In this document: piece by piece, positions 38,004 to 45,590 of the stretch | Layout of the letters: every line of letters starts with the position of its first letter | How positions within the stretch are numbered: the stretch's first letter is position 1 | NCBI RefSeq assembly: GCF_000507145.1 | Contig: NZ_AYTO01000036.1 | Span: 62,001-126,000, forward strand | Origin: Bacillus tequilensis KCTC 13622 | Lineage (GTDB): Bacteria > Bacillota > Bacilli > Bacillales > Bacillaceae | Reading direction: 5' to 3' | DNA length: 64,000 bases | Program-made: the position numbers and the translations under genes | Notes under the pieces: generated by a model | What the model was told of the DNA's origin: nothing | The model's input: the letters and a program-made list of their open reading frames with translations, nothing else | The model's database searches: none

Positions 38004-38432
38004 CTAAAATGTGTTATAAACATTTTCACATGTTTCTGCCGTCGGCTGATAGAAGCAATGCGACTTAAATCTGGCCACCAAAGGCTGGTTATACCACTGG
38101 GCTGGACAGTTTCCCTCCGGCTTGAAATACCATAAACTAAATTTTGCAGGCCAGCGCCTTTCGCCATTAATCGACCGGCGTGCAAGGGATCGCTCAGTAT
38201 CACGGGCCCTTTGATAAAAATATCCATGAGTCACTGCCTCAAACGCGTGCGGCTGATAAATCATCTGCCTGATGGTGCGGAGGCCTTTAAAATCTGAGCA
38301 ATTCGCCCGCAGCCGATTCACTCCCACGTTGCCGACAAGCAGCATCCCCTGCTTTCCTTCGCCTTCCGCTTCCGCTCTGAGCAGCCTTGCCATCAAATCG
38401 ACATCCGCACTCGTTGCTCTTACGACCGCCAT
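38004..38432 (-). CDS. cwlJ: Spore cortex-lytic hydrolase CwlJ
   Basis: A 142-residue Hydrolase_2 (SleB/CwlJ) enzyme of the spore coat, needed for calcium-dipicolinate-induced germination together with GerQ. The catalytic Glu region is LMARLLRAEAEGEGKQGML, followed by NVGVNRLRANC and FYQRARDTER. No signal peptide, as usual for CwlJ. The start ATG at 38432 has a perfect ribosome site (ggggaggtgacg); in-frame codons upstream do not. A sigma-E-like promoter may lie around 38450-38480, not resolved. Confidence 0.94.
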   Translation of the reverse strand: MAVVRATSADVDLMARLLRAEAEGEGKQGMLLVGNVGVNRLRANCSDFKGLRTIRQMIYQPHAFEAVTHGYFYQRARDTERSLARRSINGERRWPAKFSLWYFKPEGNCPAQWYNQPLVARFKSHCFYQPTAETCENVYNTF

Positions 38433-38603
38433 CACGTCACCTCCCCTTGATCTCTTTTCATCATATTTCATTACTTCAAAAGTGATGACGGAGGGACAGG
38501 AGAAGTTTTTAAATTTATTCATTCGGATTTGCAGCAAAGCCCAAAAACAAAAGACTTGCTGTTTGTTCGTCTATGATGGCAAAGAAAAATAGGCGGTTGG
38601 CCG
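38433..38603 (-). promoter_or_regulatory. cwlJ upstream region
   Basis: 171 bp between cwlJ and the small reading frame. The AT-rich stretch ATGAAATATGATG on the cwlJ strand (38455-38472) could be part of a sigma-E -10 element, as cwlJ is a mother-cell gene. No other structure seen. Confidence 0.3.
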
Positions 38604-38816
38604 TCAAGGCAGCGTCTGCGCGAGCTGGAACTCAACAATTTCAGCTGACGAGGCAGACGCAGCCTCGGTTCCGAATATACGCTCCGCTTCAATGAAACCG
38701 TCATGAATATCATAAGCTTTGTTTTTTGCAGAACCAGATGGAGCAGGTGATGCCAATTTTTCAGCAGGTTTGCAGCCGCCTCCGACAGGCATAAACATCA
38801 GCAGGATTGTGAACAT
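38604..38816 (-). CDS. Possible small lipoprotein (70 aa)
   Basis: A 70-residue frame beginning MFTILLMFMPVGGGCKPAEK: a short hydrophobic stretch ending in GGGC, which could be a lipobox (G-G-C), followed by a Ser/Ala-rich linker and an acidic helix (HDGFIEAERIFGTEAASA). The ribosome site is weak (aaaggga, 4 bp). It lies upstream of cwlJ on the same strand. No homologue is recognised. Lack of a positively charged N-terminus argues against a real lipoprotein; treat as a candidate only. Confidence 0.35.
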   Translation of the reverse strand: MFTILLMFMPVGGGCKPAEKLASPAPSGSAKNKAYDIHDGFIEAERIFGTEAASASSAEIVEFQLAQTLP

Positions 38817-38938
38817 TTTCCCTTTCGTATAAACGGCTCACTCCCTTTACTTGAGGTAAAAACGCAGTATAAGGTTTAACTTTCTGAATTTGAGGAATCA
38901 TACATAACAAATCGAATCACAGAAGGAGGTACTTTGGA

Positions 38939-39325
38939 ATGACACATGTGAAAGCGCTCGCGATTAAAGGTATTATGACGATTATTGTATTATATCTAGT
39001 GCTTGGTCTGGGCTTTGGTTTCACGTTTGGTGATACGCTCTTAATGACGATTGTGTTAGGGGTTATTTCTTATTTGCTGGGCGATCTTTATGTATTGCCG
39101 AGATGGAATAATATGATTGCGACGTTAGCTGATTTCGGTTTGGCCTTTCTCGTTATTTGGCTGATGGGCATGCCGCTTTCTATGGGAATGACTGGCGGTG
39201 AAGTTGCTTTGGCGGCTTTATTTGGCGCGATCGCCATGGCCATCGGTGAATATTGCTTCCATTTTTATATGATGAGCAAAGAGATTGGCAAGAAGCATTA
39301 TCTTGAAACAAGAACAGACTCATAA
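38939..39325 (+). CDS. ycbP: DUF2512 membrane protein YcbP
   Basis: A 128-residue membrane protein with four segments, DUF2512 family (found in spore-forming Bacillus): [20 protein letters not shown] and [20 protein letters not shown] are typical. Ribosome site agaaggaggt. Function unknown. Convergent with ycbO. Confidence 0.85.
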   Translation: MTHVKALAIKGIMTIIVLYLVLGLGFGFTFGDTLLMTIVLGVISYLLGDLYVLPRWNNMIATLADFGLAFLVIWLMGMPLSMGMTGGEVALAALFGAIAMAIGEYCFHFYMMSKEIGKKHYLETRTDS

Positions 39326-39359
39326 TGAAAAGGCCGATGCTGCCAGCATCGGCCTTTGT
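39326..39359. terminator. Bidirectional terminator, ycbP / ycbO
   Basis: 14-bp stem AAAGGCCGATGCTG / CAGCATCGGCCTTT (39328-39341 with 39344-39357), two-base loop. Confidence 0.85.
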
Positions 39360-39370
39360 AGACGCCGCAT

Positions 39371-40060
39371 TCAAGCATCCTGTTTGTCTGCATTCATGAT
39401 CGCCATGTAGGAAAAAATGAAACCGACGGCTGCTAAAGATAAGGGGATATACACAACAGATGAAATTGAGAAGCCCGGACTTGTTGAGCTGATGAGCATC
39501 ACAATCACAACAGACGAAATGATGGTTGCCGGAACCGAGTGTCTACGCATCCCAAAAAAGATGGGCACTAAACTCGTGCCAGCGGCGCCAAAAGCGAAAA
39601 CCGCCATTTTCACCGCCTGCTGAGAAATGATTTCGGATGTCAGCTCCCCCTGTATGAACTGGTAGATCGAGTTCAGCCAAAAGAAACCCGCTGCTATAAG
39701 TATATTTGATAGTAAAATCGTGATAAACGTCAGTCCGGCCGCAATCAGGAGTTTAGCAGTGAGCAGTTTTTTACGGCTGATCGGGTACGTGAACATCACA
39801 AGAATGGTTTTGTTTTTATATTCCGAAATCACCAATTTTACGAGCAGCACAGCGCCAAATACGATAAATACCGCTCTGACGAAGGTTCCGATGATGAGAA
39901 ATGCTTCATCCATGCTTTGGAACGAAACCCCGCCATCGACTTTCTCGGAATAGCTGATCAGCCACATAAAGCCCATAATGATCACGTTGGCAATGAGGAC
40001 ACCTCTGACATACCAGCCCATCTTCATTTTTCTTAATTCGATTCTGATCAAATTCATCAA
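39371..40060 (-). CDS. ycbO: ABC-2 transporter permease YcbO
   Basis: A 229-residue permease with six membrane segments, ABC-2 family (LVKLVISEYKNKTILVMFTYPISRKKLL is the cytoplasmic coupling segment). It overlaps the ycbN stop by 4 bp (ATGA-type), so the two are coupled. Resembles permeases of bacitracin- and lantibiotic-type exporters. Substrate unknown. Confidence 0.85.
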   Translation of the reverse strand: MMNLIRIELRKMKMGWYVRGVLIANVIIMGFMWLISYSEKVDGGVSFQSMDEAFLIIGTFVRAVFIVFGAVLLVKLVISEYKNKTILVMFTYPISRKKLLTAKLLIAAGLTFITILLSNILIAAGFFWLNSIYQFIQGELTSEIISQQAVKMAVFAFGAAGTSLVPIFFGMRRHSVPATIISSVVIVMLISSTSPGFSISSVVYIPLSLAAVGFIFSYMAIMNADKQDA

Positions 40061-40998
40061 TGTGTCTCACCCCTTTTCACACCGATGCTATTGCCGTTGA
40101 TCAAGTTGATAAAATAATCCTCCAGCGACGTATACTTTTTGTTCATTGATTCAATGTCTACATCATTTAAAATGAGCGCTTTAGATATGGCAGCTTGAGA
40201 AGCTTCCGTTTCGTAAATACGGATTGTTTTCTCGTTTAAGATTTTAAAATTGGTTAATTGCAGCTCTTTCTCCAGCACAAAGCAGGCTCTTGTCTGATTT
40301 GGCGTGACGAGCTCGATGTATTCAGTGTTCTGGCCTCTGACATCCTCCATTGAGACCTCTTCAAGCAGACTGCCGTCTCGAATAACCCCAATCGTGTCCG
40401 CAATTTGTTCGATTTCACCCAGCAAATGGCTTGAGATCAACAGCGTCATGCCGTACTCTTTGCTCAGCACCTGAAACAGCTGCCTGATCTTTTTAATGCC
40501 TAGAGGATCAAGCCCATTCACCGGTTCATCTAAAATAAGCAGGTCAGGCTTCGTGAGGATGGCACGCGCAATCCCAAGGCGCTGCTTCATACCGAGTGAA
40601 AATGTTTTGACAGGCTTCTTGTCGATTTGCTTTAAGTTCACCATATCCAGCACTTCTTGAATGGCTTTTTTATTATGGTACCCCATGTATTCACAATGCA
40701 GATCTAAATTTTCTGCTGCTGTCAGGTTTTCATAAAATATCGGATATTCAATCATGCTGCCGATGCTCCCCAGCATCTCGTATGATGTATGGGTGAGCTT
40801 ATTCCCTAGGATGCTGATTTCACCGCTTGTCGGTTTGACAAGGCTCGTCAGCATTTTCATAATGGTTGTTTTACCCGCGCCGTTCGGGCCGAGAAAACCA
40901 TAGATCTCGCCTTTTTTAATATGCATGCTGACATTGGAGACGACTTCTTTACCCTGATACGTTTTGGTTAGTCCGTTTGTTTGTACGATATACGTCAA
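40057..40998 (-). CDS. ycbN: ABC transporter ATPase YcbN
   Basis: A 313-residue ABC ATPase of the BcrA/lantibiotic-immunity type. Walker A GPNGAGKTTIM, signature FSLGMKQRLGIARAI, Walker B LLILDEPVNGLD, and a C-terminal extension of about 90 residues seen in this subfamily. Paired with YcbO. Located 94 bp after ycbM, with direct repeats in that gap that may be YcbL sites. Confidence 0.88.
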   Translation of the reverse strand: MTYIVQTNGLTKTYQGKEVVSNVSMHIKKGEIYGFLGPNGAGKTTIMKMLTSLVKPTSGEISILGNKLTHTSYEMLGSIGSMIEYPIFYENLTAAENLDLHCEYMGYHNKKAIQEVLDMVNLKQIDKKPVKTFSLGMKQRLGIARAILTKPDLLILDEPVNGLDPLGIKKIRQLFQVLSKEYGMTLLISSHLLGEIEQIADTIGVIRDGSLLEEVSMEDVRGQNTEYIELVTPNQTRACFVLEKELQLTNFKILNEKTIRIYETEASQAAISKALILNDVDIESMNKKYTSLEDYFINLINGNSIGVKRGETH

Positions 40999-41066
40999 CT
41001 TTGTTTCTCCTTCCCTCTCTTTTCCTGTTTTCTATTGTAGCGGCGGGTCCTGTCATTTTTATTTCT

Positions 41067-41087
41067 CAAATCTTAAGAAATTCTTAC
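41067..41087. promoter_or_regulatory. Direct repeats upstream of ycbN (putative YcbL site)
   Basis: On the ycbN strand TAAGA recurs at an 11-bp interval (TAAGAATTTC then TAAGATTTGA, 41086-41067), the spacing expected for an OmpR-type response regulator dimer. It lies in the 94-bp gap between ycbM and ycbN. Inference. Confidence 0.4.
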
Positions 41088-41092
41088 GTTTG

Positions 41093-42028
41093 TTAATAAG
41101 TCATTCGTTTCAATGTGATCGTAAACGCAGTCCGTTCGTACGGCTTGCTTTGAACGGATATAGAGCCTCCCATTTTTTCTGTAAGCCGTTTCGTGATGGT
41201 TAAACCGAGACCGCTTCCTTGAAATGCTTTATTTCTGGATTCTTCAAGTGTGTACAGTCTCTCAAACACCCGCCGCTGATCGGTTTCACTGATCCCCTTC
41301 CCGCGATCCCATACGGTAACGGCAATGTTCGTCTCATCATATGACAGTGTCATGCCGATTAACTTGCCGGCCGCGCCATATTGAATCGCATTGGATAATA
41401 GGTTTTGCAGGATTCTGTCCAGCGCTTCTTCATTCGCCTGTGCATACACCGGCGTATCTGGGATATCGATGGCAGCTTGAAAGCCTTTTGACTGAACAGC
41501 GTCATAATAATGCAGGATATTTCGTTTGCATATGTCGTTCATATGTATTTTGGTAATCGGAATGTCTTTATCTTCAGATTCTAATTTCGCTAAATCAAAA
41601 AAGGAGTTGATCATCTGAATGAGTTCATTTGTTTTCTGACGGAGCTTCTCCAGCAATCTTTCCCGCTCTTCGTCCGGCATGTCCGGCTCACTTTGAATGG
41701 CCTCGATATAACCGAGAATGACCGTTAACGGCGTTTTCAGATCGTGCGACATATTGGTCAGCATCCGCTTCATGGATTGTTCTGTTTTGGCGAACTGAGC
41801 GCTGATCTGCTGACGATTCTCAACCAATCGGTTGATGTTGACAAGCAAATCTTTGAGCGCCTGATCGTCTGTCTGAAGTAAAATCCGTCCTGCCGACTCA
41901 CGATTGAGCATGGCGCCAAGCTGTTCCGCCGTGTATCCCAGATTCCCGTCCCGCTTCTTTTTCATCATAAACTGAATCACATTCAGACATGCCAGAACGA
42001 TGACAGCGGCCATCCATAACACTGTCAT
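41093..42028 (-). CDS. ycbM: Sensor histidine kinase YcbM
   Basis: A 311-residue kinase with only one N-terminal membrane segment (VLWMAAVIVLACLNVIQFMM) and no external sensor domain. H box MSHDLKTPLTVI near residue 95, N box NLLSNAIQYG, G boxes DRGKGISETDQRRVFERLY and GSGLGLTI. The stop and the ycbL order indicate an operon ycbL-ycbM. Such sensors usually detect stress at the membrane surface via the partner ABC transporter. Confidence 0.9.
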   Translation of the reverse strand: MTVLWMAAVIVLACLNVIQFMMKKKRDGNLGYTAEQLGAMLNRESAGRILLQTDDQALKDLLVNINRLVENRQQISAQFAKTEQSMKRMLTNMSHDLKTPLTVILGYIEAIQSEPDMPDEERERLLEKLRQKTNELIQMINSFFDLAKLESEDKDIPITKIHMNDICKRNILHYYDAVQSKGFQAAIDIPDTPVYAQANEEALDRILQNLLSNAIQYGAAGKLIGMTLSYDETNIAVTVWDRGKGISETDQRRVFERLYTLEESRNKAFQGSGLGLTITKRLTEKMGGSISVQSKPYERTAFTITLKRMTY

Positions 42029-42029
42029 G

Positions 42030-42722
42030 CTAAAACTCTCCTAATTTATAACCGATGCCCCATAACGTTTTAATGTATTGAGGTGCAGAGGGGTCATCTT
42101 CAATCTTTTCTCTAAGCCGCCGCATATGTACGTTAATAATGTTTTGATCGCCAAAATACTCTTCATTCCAGACGGAACGGTAGATTTGTTCTTTCGTAAA
42201 CACTTTTTTAGGATTTGCCGCAAATAGGCACAGCAGCTGCCATTCTGTTGACGTCAGCTGAAGCGGCTCTCCGTTTTTCATCACTGAGACATTATCTATA
42301 TCTATCGCAAGCTGGTGAATCCGGATCACCTTACTCTCTGCCGGTTCCTCCGCCGAATATTGCGTCGCCCGCCGTATTGCGGCTTTCACTCTTGCTGTCA
42401 GCTCAATCATTGAAAATGGTTTGGCAATATAATCATCCGCCCCAAACCCCAGTCCCAATGCCTTGTCCACTTCTCCGTCTTTTGCCGAAATCATCAAAAC
42501 CGGAATGTTGCTTTCTTGGCGGATGATTTTCAGAAAATCCATGCCGTTCAACTTCGGAAGCATGATATCAAGGAGAATCAAATCGTATGAACCCTGATGA
42601 AACAGCCGAACGCCCTCTTCCCCGTCGAAAGCATGCACCATCTCAAAGCCTTCTTTTGTTAAATAGTGGCCCACCATTTCACTGATAGATTGATCGTCCT
42701 CCACAAGCAATATGCGCTTCAT
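42030..42722 (-). CDS. ycbL: OmpR-family response regulator YcbL
   Basis: A 230-residue response regulator. Receiver: ILLVEDDQSISEM, phosphoacceptor Asp in LILLDIMLPKLNGMDF, Lys in AKPFSMIEL. The C-terminal winged helix includes EWQLLCLFAANPKKVFTKEQ. The ATG at 42722 follows taggtgag; in-frame codons before it do not carry a ribosome site. One base separates it from ycbM. Likely controls ycbNO. Confidence 0.9.
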   Translation of the reverse strand: MKRILLVEDDQSISEMVGHYLTKEGFEMVHAFDGEEGVRLFHQGSYDLILLDIMLPKLNGMDFLKIIRQESNIPVLMISAKDGEVDKALGLGFGADDYIAKPFSMIELTARVKAAIRRATQYSAEEPAESKVIRIHQLAIDIDNVSVMKNGEPLQLTSTEWQLLCLFAANPKKVFTKEQIYRSVWNEEYFGDQNIINVHMRRLREKIEDDPSAPQYIKTLWGIGYKLGEF

Positions 42723-42746
42723 CTTCTCACCTAACCTTTGCAAAAT

Positions 42747-42800
42747 CAAAAAACATACACGTAATTACACTTATTGTAATTGAAAAACGTGTATGTTTTA
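42747..42800 (-). terminator. rtpA-ycbK terminator
   Basis: Long hairpin: outer stem ACATACACG / CGTGTATGT (42753-42761 with 42788-42796) and inner stem TAATTACA / TGTAATT, with T-run on the minus strand. Confidence 0.8.
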
Positions 42801-42806
42801 CAAACA

Positions 42807-43742
42807 TTATTTTTTTCCTGTTTTTAGTTTCCTGTATTCCATGCCCGTAATGATCAAAAATACGGCTGCGCATCCGATGGCTTGAATAAGCCGTAGCCGT
42901 TCACCAAGAAATAAAGCCCCATAGAAAATCGTCAGGACAGGTCCTGCCATTGAAATGATGGCAGCTCGCTGTGCTCCTATTCGTTTGATGCCCTCAAGCA
43001 TCAGCACAAATGGAATCACAGTGGTCACGACTGCGATTAACATAAACAAACCATAGACAGCAGGCGGATATGCTGCTATTGGTATATTCAGACCGATCGT
43101 CGATTTGATGCCAATGTAAAGCATCATGGCCGCTCCGGCAGCTGTCATCCCGTACGCATTAAGACGGATGCCCCCGATTTGATGGACGAGCCGCCCGGAA
43201 AGGACAAGATAACCCGCATAGACGGCTGAGGATAACAAAATGAATGCAGATCCAATCATATTTGCCTGAAGGAGCTTATTATCCCAGCCGCCAAGCGCAA
43301 AGAAAAGGGCGAACATGACCGCCAGCACTGTGAAAAGGTCCTGTATGGTAACCATTTTCCGGTCACGGCATGCGGTAAATACGATTACAAATATCGGGCA
43401 GCTCATCAGCAAAATACGCTCAACCATTGCGGATACATGGTTCAGCCCGATAAAATCAAGCAAGGGAGACAGGAAAAAACAAAACACGCCCGCGACACAC
43501 GCCCTCCATCGATCTCCTTTTTTCATACCGTCAGGCATTGGAGGACGGTATAGCAAAAAAATCAGCCAAAACAGCGGAACAGCAAACAGCTGTCTGTATA
43601 ACAACACCGCGTCTGGATCAGCACCCATTTCAAATGCCCATTTAATCCAAATAGACTTGGACGCAAAACAAACCGTTCCGATCAGCAAAAAAATTGTACC
43701 TATTGCGGCCTCTCGACTCTTCCTCTTCTCTTCTGCTCTCAT
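42807..43742 (-). CDS. ycbK: EamA/DMT-family transporter YcbK
   Basis: A 311-residue, 10-segment drug/metabolite transporter with two EamA repeats (residues about 12-145 and 160-305). YcbK is proposed to handle tryptophan or a related metabolite because its gene is regulated with rtpA. Its ribosome site (aaaggag) overlaps the rtpA stop codon, and GAG triplets run across the start region (43712-43750), the TRAP target. So transcription answers to uncharged tRNA-Trp and translation answers to tryptophan through TRAP. Confidence 0.88.
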   Translation of the reverse strand: MRAEEKRKSREAAIGTIFLLIGTVCFASKSIWIKWAFEMGADPDAVLLYRQLFAVPLFWLIFLLYRPPMPDGMKKGDRWRACVAGVFCFFLSPLLDFIGLNHVSAMVERILLMSCPIFVIVFTACRDRKMVTIQDLFTVLAVMFALFFALGGWDNKLLQANMIGSAFILLSSAVYAGYLVLSGRLVHQIGGIRLNAYGMTAAGAAMMLYIGIKSTIGLNIPIAAYPPAVYGLFMLIAVVTTVIPFVLMLEGIKRIGAQRAAIISMAGPVLTIFYGALFLGERLRLIQAIGCAAVFLIITGMEYRKLKTGKK

Positions 43743-43750
43743 CTCAGCTC
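43712..43750 (-). promoter_or_regulatory. TRAP-binding site over the ycbK start
   Basis: On the mRNA strand seven GAG triplets (at 43750, 43745, 43740, 43730, 43725, 43719 and 43714 reading down), mostly separated by two or three bases, cover the bases before the ATG and the first ten codons. TRAP wraps (G/U)AG repeats spaced by 2-3 nt, and is known to repress ycbK translation in B. subtilis. Confidence 0.8.
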
Positions 43751-43762
43751 AGCTTTTCTCCT

Positions 43763-43924
43763 TTACTTATTCAAATGCTTTTGTATAAAATCCAGCAGCG
43801 TATTTCCTTGAGCCGTCAGAATGACGCCTTTCCCGCCGCAAGCCGGACATGGGCTGCCTTCGATTTCTCCGGCTCTTTCACATCTAGGACATGCGGCCTC
43901 AAGATCATCAGTTGCTATGACCAT
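43763..43924 (-). CDS. rtpA: Anti-TRAP protein RtpA
   Basis: A 53-residue zinc protein that binds tryptophan-activated TRAP and stops it from binding RNA. Two CxxC pairs, CPRCERAG and CPACGG, give a DnaJ-like zinc knuckle; the C-terminus NTLLDFIQKHLNK forms the trimer helices. The start is the ATG at 43924 (MVIATDDLE), with ribosome site gaaaggagg; an in-frame GTG upstream overlaps the leader peptide. Expressed from a T-box-controlled promoter and a Trp-codon leader. Confidence 0.94.
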   Translation of the reverse strand: MVIATDDLEAACPRCERAGEIEGSPCPACGGKGVILTAQGNTLLDFIQKHLNK

Positions 43925-43938
43925 TTGAATCCTCCTTT

Positions 43939-43974
43939 CTATTGCTCTGTTATGCACCACCAGCCATCATCCAT
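43939..43974 (-). CDS. rtpA leader peptide (MDDGWWCITEQ)
   Basis: An 11-codon frame with a strong ribosome site (aaggaggtgacg), ending 3 bases before the rtpA ribosome site. It contains two adjacent Trp codons (43957-43962). In B. subtilis, ribosome stalling at Trp codons of this leader (rtpLP, described with three consecutive Trp codons) frees the rtpA ribosome site. Here the triad reads Gly-Trp-Trp-Cys. Confidence 0.85.
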   Translation of the reverse strand: MDDGWWCITEQ

Positions 43975-43997
43975 CGGCCGTCACCTCCTTTAAGAAA

Positions 43998-44290
43998 CAC
44001 AAAAACCCCCGTCCTATGCAAAGGACGAGGGTCTCGCGGTACCACCTTTATTAACAGCTATACAGCCGTTCACTCTCAGTACAGAAAACATCCGTTTCGA
44101 TACTCCTCTCTTGGTAACGGGGAGAGAATCCCGGCATCGCCTACTATCCGTTCAGCAAAGCAATTCAGAAGCCCATTCGGCATCATAGGAGGATCGGTTC
44201 ACACCAGCCACCGACTCTCTGAACCTCACACATTGATGCGTACTTACTCTTCCTCACAATTGTTGATCCGTTCTATTATTTGTAGAGTTT
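43998..44290 (-). ncRNA. tRNA-Trp T-box riboswitch leader of rtpA-ycbK
   Basis: The T-box core AAGGTGGTACCGCG is at 44048-44035, followed by the intrinsic terminator CCCTCGTCC / AGGACGGGGG with T5 (about 44033-44001). The upstream stem I is on 44090-44240, with a candidate specifier UGG at 44175-44173 in the context GAAUGGGCU. Uncharged tRNA-Trp would favour the antiterminator. Confidence 0.9.
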
Positions 44291-44319
44291 ATAATACTCT
44301 GATTATTTTTTGAAGTCAA
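44291..44319 (-). promoter_or_regulatory. Promoter of the T-box / rtpA transcript
   Basis: TTGACT (44319-44314), 17-bp spacer and TATTAT (44296-44291) on the minus strand, starting just after the 3' end of the ycbJ remnant. Confidence 0.75.
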
Positions 44320-44322
44320 TTC

Positions 44323-45237
44323 TTACACCGATTTAACACCAAGTGCTTCCAGCGCCATATTCATATGCTCCTCCTGCTGTGTCTGCTGAGCGAGCATAGC
44401 AATTTCCAGCGGATACGCCGCCTGCATCTCTGAGATGTGTTCCTGCATTTTTGCCCATATCCGGCCGCCTGCTTGATCATAGTATTCAAGTAAACGGGCA
44501 GTTTCTTTTTCTCCGAAAATGGTTTGATAAAGGACAAAATCCTTGGCTGGATCGGCAACCTTCGCTTCTGTCCAATCCAGAAGACCTGTGACACGTTCGT
44601 TTTGATTGATCAGAATATGCGGCGGATGGAGATCGCCGTGTATCAGTGCAGAGAAATCAGGCCAGTATGCATCATCGTTTATCCACGTTTGCCATCTTTC
44701 CCAAAGCTGACTAGATACGCCAAGCTTACTCTTCACATCAGCCATAGACTTTGCTGTCATTTGTCTGAAATCCTCTGGCATGATCACTTCGATTCCGAAT
44801 TGTCCGGCAGATGTTTGATCCATGCCATGTCATTCAGCCAGTATACCGGCAAGTGATTGGACAAAATCGTCTGACGGCGGCTGATGATTCATATTCCACA
44901 CATATTGTTTCTGTTCCAGATCAATCCCAGCCGCCGGCGTTCCTTTTAACATGGGGTAAGCGATCAATTCCGGTGTATGAATTCTCCAATCCGGTACATC
45001 AGCTGTAAGATTTGCGCGGAGAAAGGCAAGCGTTCTGCCTTCTGAAGCCGCTCTTTCCACAACATCGCTTCGCCGCGGTTTTCGCAGCACCCATGGGATA
45101 CAATCATCATCCTCGGCGAATACAACTTGAAAATCCATTCCAGTCTCATTCAATTGCGCGTTTTCGGAGCGGACCGCCAAACCTTGGCTGCGTGCAAGCC
45201 CGACAATCTCAGTAATAAGCCGTTTCTTGTTTGTCAT
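44323..45237 (-). pseudogene. ycbJ: ycbJ, aminoglycoside/macrolide phosphotransferase-like, interrupted by a stop
   Basis: Two same-frame pieces of an APH-family kinase. The first (45237-44833) gives MTNKKRLITEIVGLARSQGL and CIPWVLRKPRRSDV (ATP lysine region); then TGA at 44832-44830, and after two codons an ATG reopens the frame to 44323. The second piece has the catalytic IHGDLHPPHILIN and GLLDWTEAKVADPAKDF, the APH loop and metal site. Without the stop the protein would be 304 residues, the length of the 168 gene. A UGG-to-UGA change is the simplest reading. It may be made as two pieces by reinitiation, but no ribosome site precedes the second ATG. Confidence 0.9.
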
Positions 45238-45556
45238 TTCTATTCCCCTTCCTCACGCTCCGCCTGTCGTAGAGAAGGGATGTTTTGAAGGTGAAAGGGA
45301 GGCACTTTTTTGACGATATAAGGCCTTATACATTGGCAGATCCTTCCCGATTCTCCGCATTTAGGCGAGAGTCGTTCACGATTAAATTCGTGATCATCGG
45401 ATTCTCATGGATGTCATGCGGTACCCCTCCGTTCTTTGTACACCAACCACGCTTTCCATTATATTGCAATTCGAATTCCCCAAAAGTAAATATTTTCATT
45501 TTATGATCTTTCATAAAAATACCGTGAATCGCTGACCCACAGATTCCGGCGCAGCA
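45238..45556. other. glnL / ycbJ junction, glucarate operon missing
   Basis: About 320 bp with no recognisable gene. In B. subtilis 168, as I recall, the ycbC-ycbH (glucarate/galactarate) genes lie between these two flanks. On the minus strand a possible -10 (TATAAT, near 45460) could serve ycbJ, but I found no fitting -35. A 62-codon minus-strand frame (45326-45514) has no family likeness I can see. Confidence 0.6.
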
Positions 45557-45590
45557 AAAAAACAGCCGGGGCCCCGGCTGTTTTGGTTAT
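45557..45590 (-). terminator. glnKL terminator
   Basis: Palindrome AACAGCCGGGG / CCCCGGCTGTT (about 45561-45582), followed on the minus strand by T7. It overlaps the glnL 3' end. Confidence 0.85.

Noticed and set aside
45326-45514. 62-codon minus-strand frame at the glnL/ycbJ junction as a gar/gud remnant
   Set aside because: I see no similarity to the glucarate or galactarate enzymes and no ribosome site.
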